A stretch of DNA of 64,000 bases from Polytrichum commune (lineage: Eukaryota; Streptophyta; Polytrichopsida; Polytrichales; Polytrichaceae): positions 1,302,001-1,366,000 of the forward strand of contig OX485809.1 in NCBI GenBank assembly GCA_950295325.1. The letters are read 5' to 3'. This document shows positions 24,640 through 36,559 of the stretch, in pieces (within the stretch, counting starts at the first letter, position 1; each line of letters starts with the position of its first letter). Under the pieces are notes generated by a model. It did no database searches. It worked only from the letters and a program-made list of their open reading frames with translations, and was not told where the DNA came from. The position numbers and the translations under genes are program-made.

Positions 24640-26970
24640 TTGAGGAAGAAAAAACTATCTAGATGCCATGAGGTTTCATTTTGAGGAAGGTCGCAACTAC
24701 CCAGATGGTGGAAGAAATAGTGGAGGCTACATAGGATGCTCCAAGAGGGCGAGGTTGTACTCATGATGGACGCTTACACCTTTCTAGTCCAAGACCTCCC
24801 ATGCGTTCCTTTGTATGTGGATGTACAAACCACCTAGCACAAGACTGCTAATTCAAATTCTTTGGTTCACTTGCCATACACCATGAAAACGCATACATCA
24901 ACACTATAGAGCAAGATGTTGAGCAAGAAGAATCAACCAAGATCATTGCTACAAATGATGCCAAAAACATAGAAGAGGCACTCACAAAGATGGTTATGAA
25001 CCTTGATACATGCATATCTTTTAATAATACTTTGTTTTCGGCACAACACGACATGTCACCCGTGATAAAGACAAATTGAGGATCATCTGAACCACCAAGA
25101 CATGATCAATCAACACTTCCATCCACCAAGTTTAGTTGTTATTCCGACTCTGAGGGAATTCAAGGACAACCAACCCATGCATTTATCCCATAACAAAATG
25201 GAATAGTTGAGCGACGCAACCACATCATTGTGGAGCGAGCATGGAGCATGATTGCAAGCTATCAAATACTTGGACATCTATGGCCCAAAGTCATCAACAC
25301 CATGAATTTTCTCATCAAGCGGAGCCCCAAGACCGCTAGCAAGGAATGACTCCCGAAAAAAAAAATACAATAAGGAAAAACCCAACATTAGTTTTCTACA
25401 CTTTTTTGTTTGTTTAGCATATCTTTAGAATTCAAAAAATGACGGATCAAAATTAGAAAGAAAAACTACCAAATGCATATTGATGGGGTTTGACACTAAT
25501 AACAAAGCTTACAATGTTTATGATCCATTACAAAGAAAAATCTTGATCAGTTCGGACATTGTTTTTTTATGGAACCAAGTTGGGTATTACATGTCTTACC
25601 ATTTCCCACACCCCAAAAGACTTTATTTTCCCTTTCACTTCGCCATCCACTACAAAATAGAGTGAAGGCTCAAAAATTGAATAAATGCTTCATCGAGGTG
25701 GAACACTATCTATGCTATTTGATCACTTGCAACACTCAAGAAATGTACCATTTAACAACTTCATATTATCATGGCATTCTTGAATGGCCTCATTATGAGG
25801 AAATCTTTGTGGAAATTCCCCTTGGCTTCTCTGGACTTGACAACGAAGGCAAAGTCTGCAAACTCTTGTGAGCGCTTTATGGACTTAAACATGCACCACA
25901 AGCATGGTATTCTAGAATTGACTCCTATCTTGTAACCCAAGGCCTCACAAAAAGCTATGTAGATCCAAACCTAGACTATTCAATCACCAATAGAACATAC
26001 ACAATTGTTCTTCTCTATGTCAATGACATCCTCGTCACATTTGACAATTATGTAGACATCCACTATATTACCTCTCACATTCATAGCAACTTTGACACAC
26101 CTAACGTATGAGTTGCTTATCTTTACTTAGGTTGCAATATTGAGTATCATTTAAATGGCATATGGTTACATCAACAACGATACATCAAATCATTTTTCAT
26201 CAAGTTCAACATGAAGACATGCAGTTGAACACCTACTCTCATGTGCTTTGCCCTGCAACTTCAAACCAACATGGGTGATACGTGAGTTGACAAACAACAC
26301 TACCAATCACTTGTACGTAGGAGCTCTCATTTATGCCATAGTACCATGTGTGGATATTGTTTGTTGTGTCGGATGCGTAAGTTGTTACTACCAAAGCCAC
26401 AAATTTATCATATCTGTATTGTCAAAATAACCCTTTGCTACCTCAAAGGCACCATCACAAATGGATTTCACTTTCCCAATTCATGTTAGTTGACACTCAC
26501 CTCATATGTTGATGCAGACTATGGCTGTTTCCTTTGATGTTTGCAAACCCATCTCTGGCATTTTGCATAAACTTGGTGATGCCCCGTTCGAATGAAGAAG
26601 CAAGTGCCAACCCACTCTTGTCATGTCCACGACTGAAGCTTAATACACAATTTTGTCTAATGTTGCTTGTGATTATGTGTATCTAGAGTGCCTCTTACAT
26701 ATACCGAAGATCGGAGGAGGATATTCGTGTCAGATCTTCAGTGACTACCACAATTGCATGAAGTTTGTTGACAACCCTATTTTGCATGCAAGGACTAAAC
26801 ACATCAAAATAGAAACATCATTTCATTAGACAAAGGCCACAAGTAGGTGACATTCAAATTCATTACATCCCCACAGGAGATCAACAAGTTGATATACTTA
26901 CAAAGCCTCTTCCTTTCTACAACTTCCTTGAGCTTACAATAAAATTGTAGGAGTAAATTTTATTCCACCT
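24640..26970 (+). pseudogene. Decayed Ty1/copia retrotransposon (gag knuckle to RNase H)
   Basis: Polyprotein remnants in copia order: a gag zinc-knuckle remnant with CGCTNHLAQDC (~24815-24845); protease-like TRHVTRDKDKL (~25045-25080); integrase C-terminal part NGIVERRNHIIVERAWSM (~25195-25350) and GFDTNNKAYNVYDP (~25485); reverse transcriptase with ALYGLKHAPQAWY and LYVNDIL where the family has YVDD (~25700-26120); RNase H with NPILHARTKHIKIE and DILTKPLPF (~26560-26950). In-frame stops at 25191 (TAA), 25869 (TGA), 26593 (TGA), 26641 (TAA) and frame breaks make it inactive. The order of domains (INT before RT) defines copia. No paired LTRs were found. Confidence 0.92.
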
Positions 26971-28373
26971 TCCTTATCTGCTTTGATCAAAACTTCTTTC
27001 TCACCCAACTTGGTGTTGTATTATTGTAAATCCACAAACGCTTTACTGTCAACTTGTTTCTGAAATTTGGTCCTCTAGGATTTGGTTTATCGAACCAGTT
27101 CTATCACCACTAAGATAGATCTAAGAAGAAATTCTTGCAACACTTATTCTCAAGAAACTCATCTCCTCTCTAGTATCTTTCTGTCCTCTTTACCACACTT
27201 GTTTCTCCTGTCTCAATTTGTGTATCCTTCAATTTCTCATTAGAACCCGGGAAAACCAAATAGGGTTTGATTCCTTCCTATTAAATTCTCTTCCTCTAAC
27301 TCATCATTAGTGTCCGTTCTATCGCCTGACTCCTCCAAGGATTTCCACACTTCCTAGATCGCTCCATCACTTAGCGGTCACACCAAGGTTATGAAGATTC
27401 TACACCCAACAACAACAACTCCCACTGCACAAAACAACTATATTGGTTCAAGAGAATGCATTGTTGGCTAAATGTTTTCGAGTTCCTCCACCAATTCAAT
27501 GTGAAATCAGTTCCACGAGCTCGAGATATGTGCAAATGTGTATCTTATTCAAGATTTGTCACACCTCCTTCGCTGAAAAATCCATGATGGTATACATCGG
27601 ATTACAAATTTAAAGCCCAATAAAAATAAATTCTTTAAGAATTTATGAATAATGCCTAAAATCACACAATAAATATGGGGTATTTATGTCGTACTTCTAC
27701 AACGGGGTCATGCAACTACTCAAACTTGCATGTGTTGTAAAGTGTGAGTAATATTCCAAGTGTTGTGTTCAACCGCATGTTTGTAAATTACAGTAAGTGA
27801 CATGTATTGGTGTGGATTGTTATAATAAAAATCAACAATGGGTTGATAGTTTCTAAAAGTATCCATGGTAATGGGCTCCCTTCATTCTTGTTCAATTAAA
27901 ATGCGAGTATTTTACAATTGAAAATTTACAAAAATGCAAGTACCAAATTTACTAATACATACCTAAAACGGTGCCTATTTATTAAATTTGGCATCATTGC
28001 TCATGTAATACTGCTCATTGCTCACCGCTCATCGCTCACGTCTAAGCTTCCCTTGTCTTCACCAACTTGGCCAACATATATAAGTGTGCCCTAATCAACC
28101 TTCCACACACATGCATCAACCACTGGATTTGTTGGCTCATGTTCTGATGGTAGCCGGAGTACTTGGGGAGCAAGAATATTGATAGAACTCTGAAATTGGT
28201 AACCAAATTCAAAGCGATATTTCAAAGAGCATGTGGAATTTGATGGCACCTAGACCGCTATACAGAAGAATATTACTCTGTCGATATTGTTATTGTGGTC
28301 TTTGGCATTGTGTTGAACGAAAATGATTTGCAATCCTGTAGTATGACTTCACGAATCACTGCATTCGGTGTTT
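26971..28373. other. Possible 3' LTR region of the copia remnant, then intergenic
   Basis: The sequence directly after the copia RNase H may include its 3' LTR (GTAGGAGTAAATTTTATTCC onward), but no 5' partner was identified. Nothing else recognisable; near 28015-28045 GCTCAT/GCTCACCGCTCATCGCTCAC is a small direct repeat. Confidence 0.4.
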
Positions 28374-29055
28374 TGTGGAGTTGAATCGGCTCTCACGGAC
28401 ATAAGCTAATCAAAGCTCCGCTCGAAGTTTCAGACTTATGCGGAACGTTGAGCCACATGTCGACAATGTCCTCCGCATGCTTGGTGCAGACACAAGCAAC
28501 GAGAGGAAATCAGTACTTGGAGTGGTTAAATCCAGCTCACAACACGACAATTGGCTGAGTTGTAGGTATACACGCGCGTGAGATCTTAAATTTGTTGAAC
28601 ACTACGACGTCGGGTACACCAATATGAAGTGAGATTCCTTCGCTGCCAAAATCAATTCCAATCGAGTCGAGAGATGTTCAGGATGGATGGTACGTGTGCA
28701 TAGGCAACGTACCATCCGTTATATATGCAACGGCAAAATGCCTTGAACTCACAGATGACTCGGATCAGTAATAACTAATTAAGCTCCGCTCGAAAATTTC
28801 AAATTTACACGGCATGTCGAGCAGCATATAAGTACCGACAATTTCCTCCGCATGCTTGGTGTGTACGTGTGTACACAAGCAGAGAGAGGAAGTACTCGGC
28901 GAGACCTCTCAACACCGCAATAATCGTCTAAGTTGCAGGTCCTACATGTGTGTGAGATCTCGAATTTGTTACATTATACGACGTTGGTGCTCCGAGGCGA
29001 AGTGGCATTCCTTCACAGCCAAAAGCGATTGCAATTATAGAGTCGAGTAGGCAGT
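28374..29055. repeat. Two-copy tandem duplication 3' of the NmrA-like gene
   Basis: Copy A 28374-28675 and copy B 28735-29055 are collinear: AAGCTCCGCTCGAA, TCCTCCGCATGCTTGGTG, ACACAAGCA.CGAGAGGAA, GAGATCT.RAATTTGTT and ATTCCTTC.C.GCCAAAA occur in the same order. Divergence is substantial. Copy B ends ~30 bp from the stop codon of the neighbouring gene. It shows no coding frame. Confidence 0.85.
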
Positions 29056-29085
29056 GTCCACGGGATGATGCATCATTCAGTGCTG

Positions 29086-29997
29086 CTAGTCCTTAAAGGC
29101 ATTGGCGTGCTCCGCAATAAATTCGTCAAGAGAGATGCCCTTCCGACCGAGAACTTGCTCCAAGTCGGGGCACACCACGCTGAATTGGCTCTCACGCTTC
29201 TGCTGGTCAAGACGGATCAGCCCGTCCGCATATTCGTCAGGGTCTTTGGGTCCAGCGTAGTGTTTCTTGAGGAGCTCCTTGTGCTCTTCCGGTGACAAGT
29301 TGACGTGCTTCACCGGTTTTCCAATCGCCTTGCTAATCTTCTCCGCGAGCTGGCCATCGGTTAGAGCTTCCTCCATTAACGTGTAAGTCTTGCCAGCGTG
29401 TTGGCGCGGGTCCCGTAGAGCCGCCACGGCGACGGCGGCGATGTCGCAGATCGCGACGCTCGTCCATACTCCGTCCCCCGCGCTGCTTGCGAACTCCCCG
29501 ATTCGCTTCACAGACTCAGCACGGTAAGCAACGGTGTTCTCGTGGAACCACGTCGGGCGGAGGATCGTGAACGGGATGCCGCTCTCGATGATTGCTTGTT
29601 CGTTTGCGTAGTGGTTGTGGATTGGACGGAACTCGTCCGTAGGAGAGGCTGCGTCCATGGCAGAGAGGTAGACGATGTGCTTCACTCTGCCGCACTCCTT
29701 CGCTTCTTGCAAGATACTCTTGAACAGGAGGTCGTCTTCTCCGCCTACCAAGGTTGGAAGCACCATGTAGACGGAATCCACTCCGCGGAAGGCTTGCCTA
29801 ATTGAGCTCGATTTGGAGTGATCAAGAACGACAGCTTCTGCACCCTGGGCCACGAACTCTTCAAGTTTGTCAGGATTTCGTGCTCCCAAGCGAACCGTAT
29901 ACTCGGAGTCCTCTTTTGTGGCAGCTAACAGCATCTTCGTGGCGTAGGCGGCATTGCGGCTCGTCGCACTTGTGATGAGGATCACGGGCTTCGTCAT
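29086..29997 (-). CDS. NmrA-like / atypical SDR family NAD(P)-binding protein, intronless
   Basis: 303-aa single-exon ORF. The N-terminus (KPVILITSATSRNAAYATKM) is the first beta strand and dinucleotide loop of a Rossmann fold. Then come GARNPDKL, an AVVLDHSKSSSIRQAFRGVD segment, HIVYLSAMDA and SGIPFTILRPTWFHEN, the typical order in NmrA-like proteins and NAD(P)H-quinone/azo-reductase-like relatives. The usual Gly-rich loop (GxxGxxG) is replaced by TSATSRNA, so cofactor binding may be weak or altered. The C-terminal part (TYTLMEEALTDGQLAEKISK, ISLDEFIAEHANAF) fits the family. The gene is much more GC-rich than its surroundings and lacks introns, unlike the neighbouring genes; horizontal acquisition is possible but unproven. 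Probable cytosolic redox sensor or oxidoreductase; substrate unknown. Confidence 0.92.
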   Translation of the reverse strand: MTKPVILITSATSRNAAYATKMLLAATKEDSEYTVRLGARNPDKLEEFVAQGAEAVVLDHSKSSSIRQAFRGVDSVYMVLPTLVGGEDDLLFKSILQEAKECGRVKHIVYLSAMDAASPTDEFRPIHNHYANEQAIIESGIPFTILRPTWFHENTVAYRAESVKRIGEFASSAGDGVWTSVAICDIAAVAVAALRDPRQHAGKTYTLMEEALTDGQLAEKISKAIGKPVKHVNLSPEEHKELLKKHYAGPKDPDEYADGLIRLDQQKRESQFSVVCPDLEQVLGRKGISLDEFIAEHANAFKD

Positions 29998-30029
29998 GTT
30001 CTGTCTCCGGTATATTTGAGGCTTGATTT

Positions 30030-30540
30030 AAGTTGCACTTCAACCTGGAACACGTACTGGACGCAAAGAATCTCAGCACGAAATTATTGGAAATAATGAA
30101 ACACTCTGCACAATATAGATGAAGACGTTGGGGCTGCGTCTAACAGCGCTTGATGCATCCAGCTTGACCTAATTCATTTCATGTGAAGGCCTGCGACTAT
30201 ATGTTCAGATTGCTTTGCATCTATCATGTAAGAATTCGAAGTATTCCTCCATTTCTTCCTAAATTTTAACAATTAGTCCATTCTATCTCCATTAATTTCG
30301 AGGGTTCGAAGTTGCACGTATAGGAGGCCAGGAATCTCAGTGAAATTGATGGAAACAATTAAAAGCTCACACTAAAGACGAAGACGTCTACAATTTGACG
30401 CATCCTTATTTGCATCCTTGACCTAATTCATTTCACATGAGCTAAAGCTACTCTACATCCAGATCGCATCGCGCCTGTCATGTAACAGTTCGGAGAACTC
30501 CTTCATTAGAATGTGAGAAAGAATCTAAAGAAGCCTTAAC
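30030..30540. repeat. Two-copy tandem duplication in the NmrA-like gene's promoter region
   Basis: Copy A ~30030-30290 and copy B ~30305-30540 share AGGAATCTCAG/AGAATCTCAG, GAAATTRTTGGAAAYAAT, GACGAAGACGT-like, CTTGACCTAATTCATTTCA and ATCATGTAA.AATTCG / GTCATGTAACAGTTCG. They lie immediately upstream of the minus-strand gene, so they may duplicate its leader or promoter. Confidence 0.75.
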
Positions 30541-31370
30541 AATTAATTATTTTCGAAGAACCTCAACAATCACTACTCTGTATTGAGATTGCTTTGTACA
30601 CTGACATCCAATAGCTTGCCCTTTGCAGGATTGATGAAGCAAGGACTCAGTTCTGGATTAAACACAAATACCCAAACAGTGACATCAAGATAACAAGGCT
30701 CATAAAAATTCGACAAGATTTGGTAATTCCATCTGCACTCGATTCCATCTACCTATATCTTACATCACAAATAATCGTAGAAGGAATTAGTGCAGATCAA
30801 ATTTCAATAATTCCGGCCCAATCCAGCAACACAACCTGCATGTGGACAATGATGATGCAGAGGTATGTAATGCAGGAGTTCCTGAAGGATTTGAACAACT
30901 ATACATTCATACACAGCACCAACCAGCGATTTTCAAAATCTTGACAGCTTTCAAGAGAAATGAGGAGAGTGAGCTTACAAATGATGGAGCTTGCAAGGTG
31001 TGTTCAATACCTGTTTGAAGAATTTACAAGAGTACCGTAGTGTTTTATACGGGAGATGGATATGGGTGTTGTAGCAGCATTAGGAGCAGCCTGGGGCTTC
31101 TTCTTCGGAACATTCGCTCTTGAGAATTCTTACATAAGTGGAAGGAAAGTGTGAGATTGGTGTAGTTTTCATCAACACTTGGCAGAATTCGACAAATATC
31201 GGGGCTTGCGTTCGAGTCAACCTGCTAGGGAGTCTGAGGTTGACTTCAACGGAGGAGCGCAACAGAAGCAGAAACATCAGATAGCTTAAAAAATTCACGA
31301 CACTATTTGGATGGAGGTCTAAGATGACAAGGACAAACCTAGTAAAGATTCCGATTTGGCACTTTATATT
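30541..31370. other. Intergenic, no gene recognised
   Basis: ORFs at 30720-30944 (+) and 31080-31376 (-) have no recognisable motif. The second runs into the neighbouring MITE end and is not called. Confidence 0.5.
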
Positions 31371-31901
31371 GGCCACTTTATATTAGGGCCCATTTGGAGT
31401 TGAGCCCACTTGGACTTGAAGTGGGCCTTAACTTTAGCCCTACTTTACAAAGTGGGCCGTTGAGTGGGCCCTGCAATATAAAGTCCATAGGCCCACTTGT
31501 AGGGCCCAAATTGGAAATTCTACTTTAAAGTGGGCCTTCCAAATGGGCGTAGGGACATTATATTGTAAGGCCCAATCCATGGCCCACTTTGTCTTAAATG
31601 AATTATGCCCTTGCTTGAACTAAAGTCATAAAGTCATGAATGACTATATGACGGAAGTTGGGTGAAGTGGGCCATAGATGCGAAGTGGGTCTCCATAAAC
31701 CCTCAACCCATTTTTTTGCCTTCGGCCCACTTTTTTCCCTCCAAAACGCCGCCATGTCACCCGCCACGCAAGCTTTAGGAGAAGTGGGCCGACTCTCAAT
31801 ATTAAGCCCTTGGGCCCATTTGGGCAATCTGAGCACTCTCATTGGTTGATGCCTAGGGTTTGGAAATGGGCCCTAGAAATGGGCCCTAATATAAAGTGGC
31901 C
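31371..31901. mobile_element. MITE with perfect 25-bp terminal inverted repeats
   Basis: Left end 31371-31395 begins GGCCACTTTATATTAGGGCC; right end 31877-31901 is its exact reverse complement over all 25 bp. Length 531 bp. The interior is packed with AAGTGGGCC / GGCCCACTT subterminal motifs in both orientations, typical of transposase-binding repeats of DNA transposons. No transposase. Perfect ends suggest recent movement. A second partial end (GGCACTTTATATT) precedes the left end. Confidence 0.9.
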
Positions 31902-34900
31902 CTTTAAGATAAGCATGCCTGATTCATTTAAGTGTTTTTAAAGAGATTGAACGACACGTAGGTGATAAGCAGGTTCAACACTTTGGTGCCGAATTATTAA
32001 TTTTAAAAATAAATGTTGTAGATGTTGCAACTATTTAAAAAAAAAGTGACGTGTGACACTCTTGCTCAAACTTTGTATCGAACCAAGTAGTTATCCTCTA
32101 TGGGTACGTGCTCAATAAATGTTAGCTGCTCTAGTTGGTTCAATAGCCAACATATGGTAATTTAAGAAGAAAGAGAATCTTCACATTTGATAATGACTAT
32201 GGTATCCATACGGGCTTCAAAAGTGTGTTCTTGAACCCTTTCCTTCTCACCTAATCTAAACGTTGTGGATGAACAATGCTCGTGTCATGCCTTCCCTTGG
32301 ACTCTCCGTTGTCACTCCAAGGAGATGATATGTTCGTGGGAAGCCTCTCCAGATAACATGTTAATCATATATTTGGACTCAAGTAAGAATATAGAAACAT
32401 TTTTGAGAATGATCGACGTTGGGCTTAATGCTTTGAGTGAAGACACACCCCACTGAGAAGAATGTTGTGTTCTACTATATTTGATAAATTTGTTCCAGCA
32501 ATATGGTATTCCAACTTGCATCATTCGAATATATGTCTTCCACATAATTTACACAATAAATGATGTCCACTTGAACCCTCAAAGTGTATTAATTCGTAGT
32601 TCCTCTATGCACACTTTCATAACGTGTTAGCGCAACCACATACTACAACTTGTATGCTACAATTGGTCATTGTTCTTGTAATGGGATGTCATTTCAACAA
32701 GGAGGCGGTGGCGATTTGTTGTAAGTCGCAAGAGGTAGTTGCAACGGACAAGGTTGCTAATGGTGTTCACGATTACTCCTTGAAAGCATTGGCGTTCTTT
32801 GCAAGGTATTTGTCCAAGGAGACACTTTTCCATGCCATACTCCCCTTGGGAATGGGTAGGTCATGGCCATGTGCACCCTAAACTCTATAATATCAACCCA
32901 TGTAAGGTCACTCACTCTCTAATATCTTGAAACCCTTGGGAACAAATGTTCTTATGGTACATGCTTGGTCCATGTATCTCACCGGAGAGTCTTCGAACTC
33001 GTGACATGTTTATTGCTCTCGTCGTCTCATGACATTCAACCAACTACCATGTTGTTCATATTTGGCTTTAGGACTCACCCGGCTTGAGGGGGAAAATCTG
33101 CAAGAAGAAAACCCCTTCTACTTTCCAACTTCCCACCTTTTCTCACGTGGTATGGGTCATGATGTCCTTTTTTTTTCTTTTTTTCTTTTTTCGTATCGAG
33201 TGGTCACCTTTCTTGCTTTAAGTGACAAAGTTTTATAATTTTCAAAACTAAATTATGAAATTTAGATGTTCATCTATATTGCCAAACAAAGTCATGGAAA
33301 AGTTTCAACAATGTTTGTTTGGATGAGTCATTTTTCAACATTCATGGAAAGAAGACATTTTTGGAATTTTTGAGAGACCTTGCCTTGGGACAAAAATTTG
33401 GACTTTATTTCATAATAAGGAACGTTTTTCAAGACCCTCTAGAGGCACTCTCTTTAAAAATTCAAATAATTGGGGTGTGGGTCGCATGAGGTTTTGGTGG
33501 AGGAATGCCAAAAGGAAGGGGTCCTCTAAAAATGAGTGGAGATAGTCCGGTTGGAGACCCAAACCATACTTGCCCCCCTTATTGTCACATCTCTCTCCCT
33601 TATATCACATGGTTTGCCATTAATGCAAACCATCAAAGAAGTCAACCCACACCCTTGCATTGCGCCACTTGACAATGTGCGGAGTGTCTTATTCTTATTA
33701 GTATTCTTCTTCTTATTCTCATGCCACTTGTTGAATTGTTGGTGCATGGATCTACCTCATTGCTCGGGAAGGCCCAGTGGGAGGTTGACATGTGAAGATG
33801 GATCATGTATTATGATACTGTAGATTTTCCGTGTGAGGATTTCTTTTAAGCACTAAACCTTAATCATGAACCATGCATGGTCTTCTCCCTCTCACCTATG
33901 TTGCACATCTATTGGCAATTCAATCCACTGATGTGGGAAGTTCTTTAAGGAGTTGAGTACATACAAATGCGTGCATTACTCACTGTGAAGGTCACCGCTT
34001 ACTTATCTCAAATGCAAGCCTTATTAATTATGTTTTATACATATCCTTAGAAGTTTAGTTGTTTTGAATATGCAATCGAGCACCACACAATTGGTGTTGT
34101 TGTAGGGCACTTCCATCAATTGCTAATGAAGATATAGAAGCATTTTTTTATGCATCGGACGACAATGGTGACTTCAAGGTTCGTTTTCATACACCGATTT
34201 TTGGTTATTGTGAAAATTTTCTTAGTAAGCAATGGGATTTTTCATCAAATGCTGGGGGTTTTGTCTATGTCATGAATTTGATGTGTTGCTGGTTGTCTCT
34301 AAATCAACCTCGGGGGGTTCATTGGCGAAAATCGTAGAACAACGTGCGATAAAAAATAAGGTCTAGTATATTGATTGTAGATAAATTTTTGTAACAAACT
34401 TACATATAATATAGGGGGTTTTTAAATAGTGAAAATTATTACATGTAAAATACCATCACACCTTTATTTTGAAAAATACCATACCTTATAATCTTTTATG
34501 CAAGGTAAATAGCCCTCCAATAAATAGGTCCCGAACGCACGTGTATGCAAAATATAAGAGGGAGTGAACCCCCCGAGAGATCAACTAAGAAGAATTTGTT
34601 GACCTTTGCAATGCCATCTCTTTGAAATTCAAAAGGGTAGATGAGGTGAGATACAATCATGTCTGCATTTTGTTGATGGATTTTATACTAATACTTATTA
34701 TCCATGTATGTTTCTTGAGATGATTTTATGGTGACCACAAATGTGCAAATTGTACGTCCTTCATAATCATCGGGCAATCTGTGAAAATAGTGGATCCTCT
34801 TCGCCCAAGGTTTGATGTGGTGCCAAATCACAGGCTCATTATAGGGGGATTTATAAGCCAAAGTTCCAAATGTTGTCAAAAGTTTCAACCATTTTGCATA

Positions 34901-35374
34901 CATGGTTGTCAGTGTCCGAGGAGGATTTTGGACGTAATCAATCAAGATCCAAATGTTTCCAAGAGCCACTTGTTACATTTTGAAATCTTTTGGATTTCTT
35001 TGCTAAATTGAAGAATATTTTGTAAATTCAAGTAAATGGATGAGATCAAGGTAAAGTCCTTATTTCTTTTTTAAATTGGGAATACTGCACCTTGAGATTC
35101 TTGTCTTTAGTGTCTAAATTGTGCACAAATTTCAATATCATCACTTCATCGTGGTCCACACATGACATAAATTAGCAGTGTTAGCAAGTTCATTTTCACC
35201 ATTTAAACAATGCAATTTTTCTACTAATGTTCAAATCTACAAAGTGTTTTGCTTGAAGGCAATATAATAAGCAAGATTCAACTTCTCAAAAAGGTTCACT
35301 TATGTGGACACATACACACTAGAAGTCCACTGCACAATTGTTGTTGTCCAAAAATCAACAAATTTGTATTATTC
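31902..35374. other. Intergenic, no gene recognised
   Basis: About 3.5 kb of AT-rich sequence. Plus-strand ORFs at 32265, 32624, 33029 and 33536, and the pair near 34688-35011, carry no motif. Some of it (34100-35350) may be decayed transposon, being next to the acidic ORF at 35375. Confidence 0.5.
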
Positions 35375-35638
35375 TTAATCGTCTTCATAAAGCCCACGTT
35401 GAATGCCTTGGCTGCCCAAATGCCTCCCTCCTACATCCAAAGCTTCCATAACTTCACTTATACCAAAACCAAGATCATATGGTTGCCCATCCACCAGAGA
35501 ACCTAACCGATTTTCATCGTCTCCAAAGTGTAGTAGATCCATAATCGTATCATTCTCCCCACCACCCTCTTCATAATCTTCCCAACCTGCTCCATATTGG
35601 GGGTCTTGCATCATGGTCCTATACAAAGTGTTTCTCAA
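35375..35638 (-). CDS. Small acidic ORF, function unknown, probably transposon-derived
   Basis: 87-aa ORF, strongly acidic (GWEDYEEGGGENDTIMDLL, HFGDDENRLGSLVDGQPYD), start MRNTLYRTMM. The composition is more protein-like than other ORFs around it, but no domain is recognisable. It lies alone in repeat-rich DNA. A transposon accessory protein or an exon of an unseen gene are both possible. Confidence 0.25.
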   Translation of the reverse strand: MRNTLYRTMMQDPQYGAGWEDYEEGGGENDTIMDLLHFGDDENRLGSLVDGQPYDLGFGISEVMEALDVGGRHLGSQGIQRGLYEDD

Positions 35639-35924
35639 CTTCTTGGATTACTTGATCGTACCATAAGCTTTGTGTATGTGTGCAACTTTGGGAGATTATC
35701 TATGTACCATTTACGAAATCATCAATTTCAACATTACAATGTTGCACTTTGTGTTATTTCATAATGTCACATGCTACACTAATTTTCTATTATCGCTACA
35801 TCCATGTTAGCACTACAAAACTCCGTAATATCACATGCATTTTGGTTGCCACAGGTGTGATACTACGGAGTTTAGAGTGCATACTAATCCAATACTTATC
35901 CGATGTACATGATTAGTAGGAGAT
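35639..35924. other. Intergenic, no gene recognised
   Basis: Contains a near-palindromic ACTACAAAACTCCGTAATATCACATG ... GTGATACTACGGAGTTTAG arrangement (35812-35876), a possible small foldback repeat. No coding signal. Confidence 0.4.
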
Positions 35925-36340
35925 GCTTATCCCATGGGCATGGGACAATGTGCATGGCCATGTCCATCATACATTGGACATACACATGGGAAGTTTACCA
36001 TACAGTTTCGCATGTGATAAGTCTATGCACATGACTCACTTGCACATGGGTGGATCATGGACATATCATGCATATACCTGGAGATGCCATTCACTTTTAC
36101 ATGGCCAACAACATGTTACATACATTGAACATGGGCATGAGAAGATGGTCATGCATCTTCACAGATGGTTCTCAAGTCAACGAGCGTGGCCCTTGCGTAT
36201 GCGGAGCAGATCATGGCGATGCATACTTTCCTTATATCCGCATATGCCCATTCAATGTACATGGTCATGAGCATGCCTGAATGCATGCATGTACATGGCT
36301 ATTCATGGTCATGTTCATGGACCGATGGGCATGCATCGCC
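35925..36340. repeat. CATG-rich low-complexity region
   Basis: CATG occurs extremely often (e.g. CCATGGGCATGGGACAATG, GTGCATGGCCATGTCCATC, GAATGCATGCATGTACATGG), with ACATGGGCAT-type variants spread through ~400 bp. ORFs here are rich in His and Met for that reason and are not called. Confidence 0.7.
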
Positions 36341-36559
36341 GCCAGTGCGTTGCGGGATTGGCTTCGGAGTCCGCTCCCCCCGCAAGAGGCCGCCAGTGGG
36401 CCCAGATTCGAGCTCCAAATGGCATCAAACCTGCGAGAAATTCGCCCCAACTGCTGAGAATCCCAGCGTTTTCTTCTACACAATTTGGCTACAAGTACCT
36501 AATAACTCGGTCAGTTTCTCTCCCGGATTGTCATTGCCAAAGAACGATCTTCAAACCTG

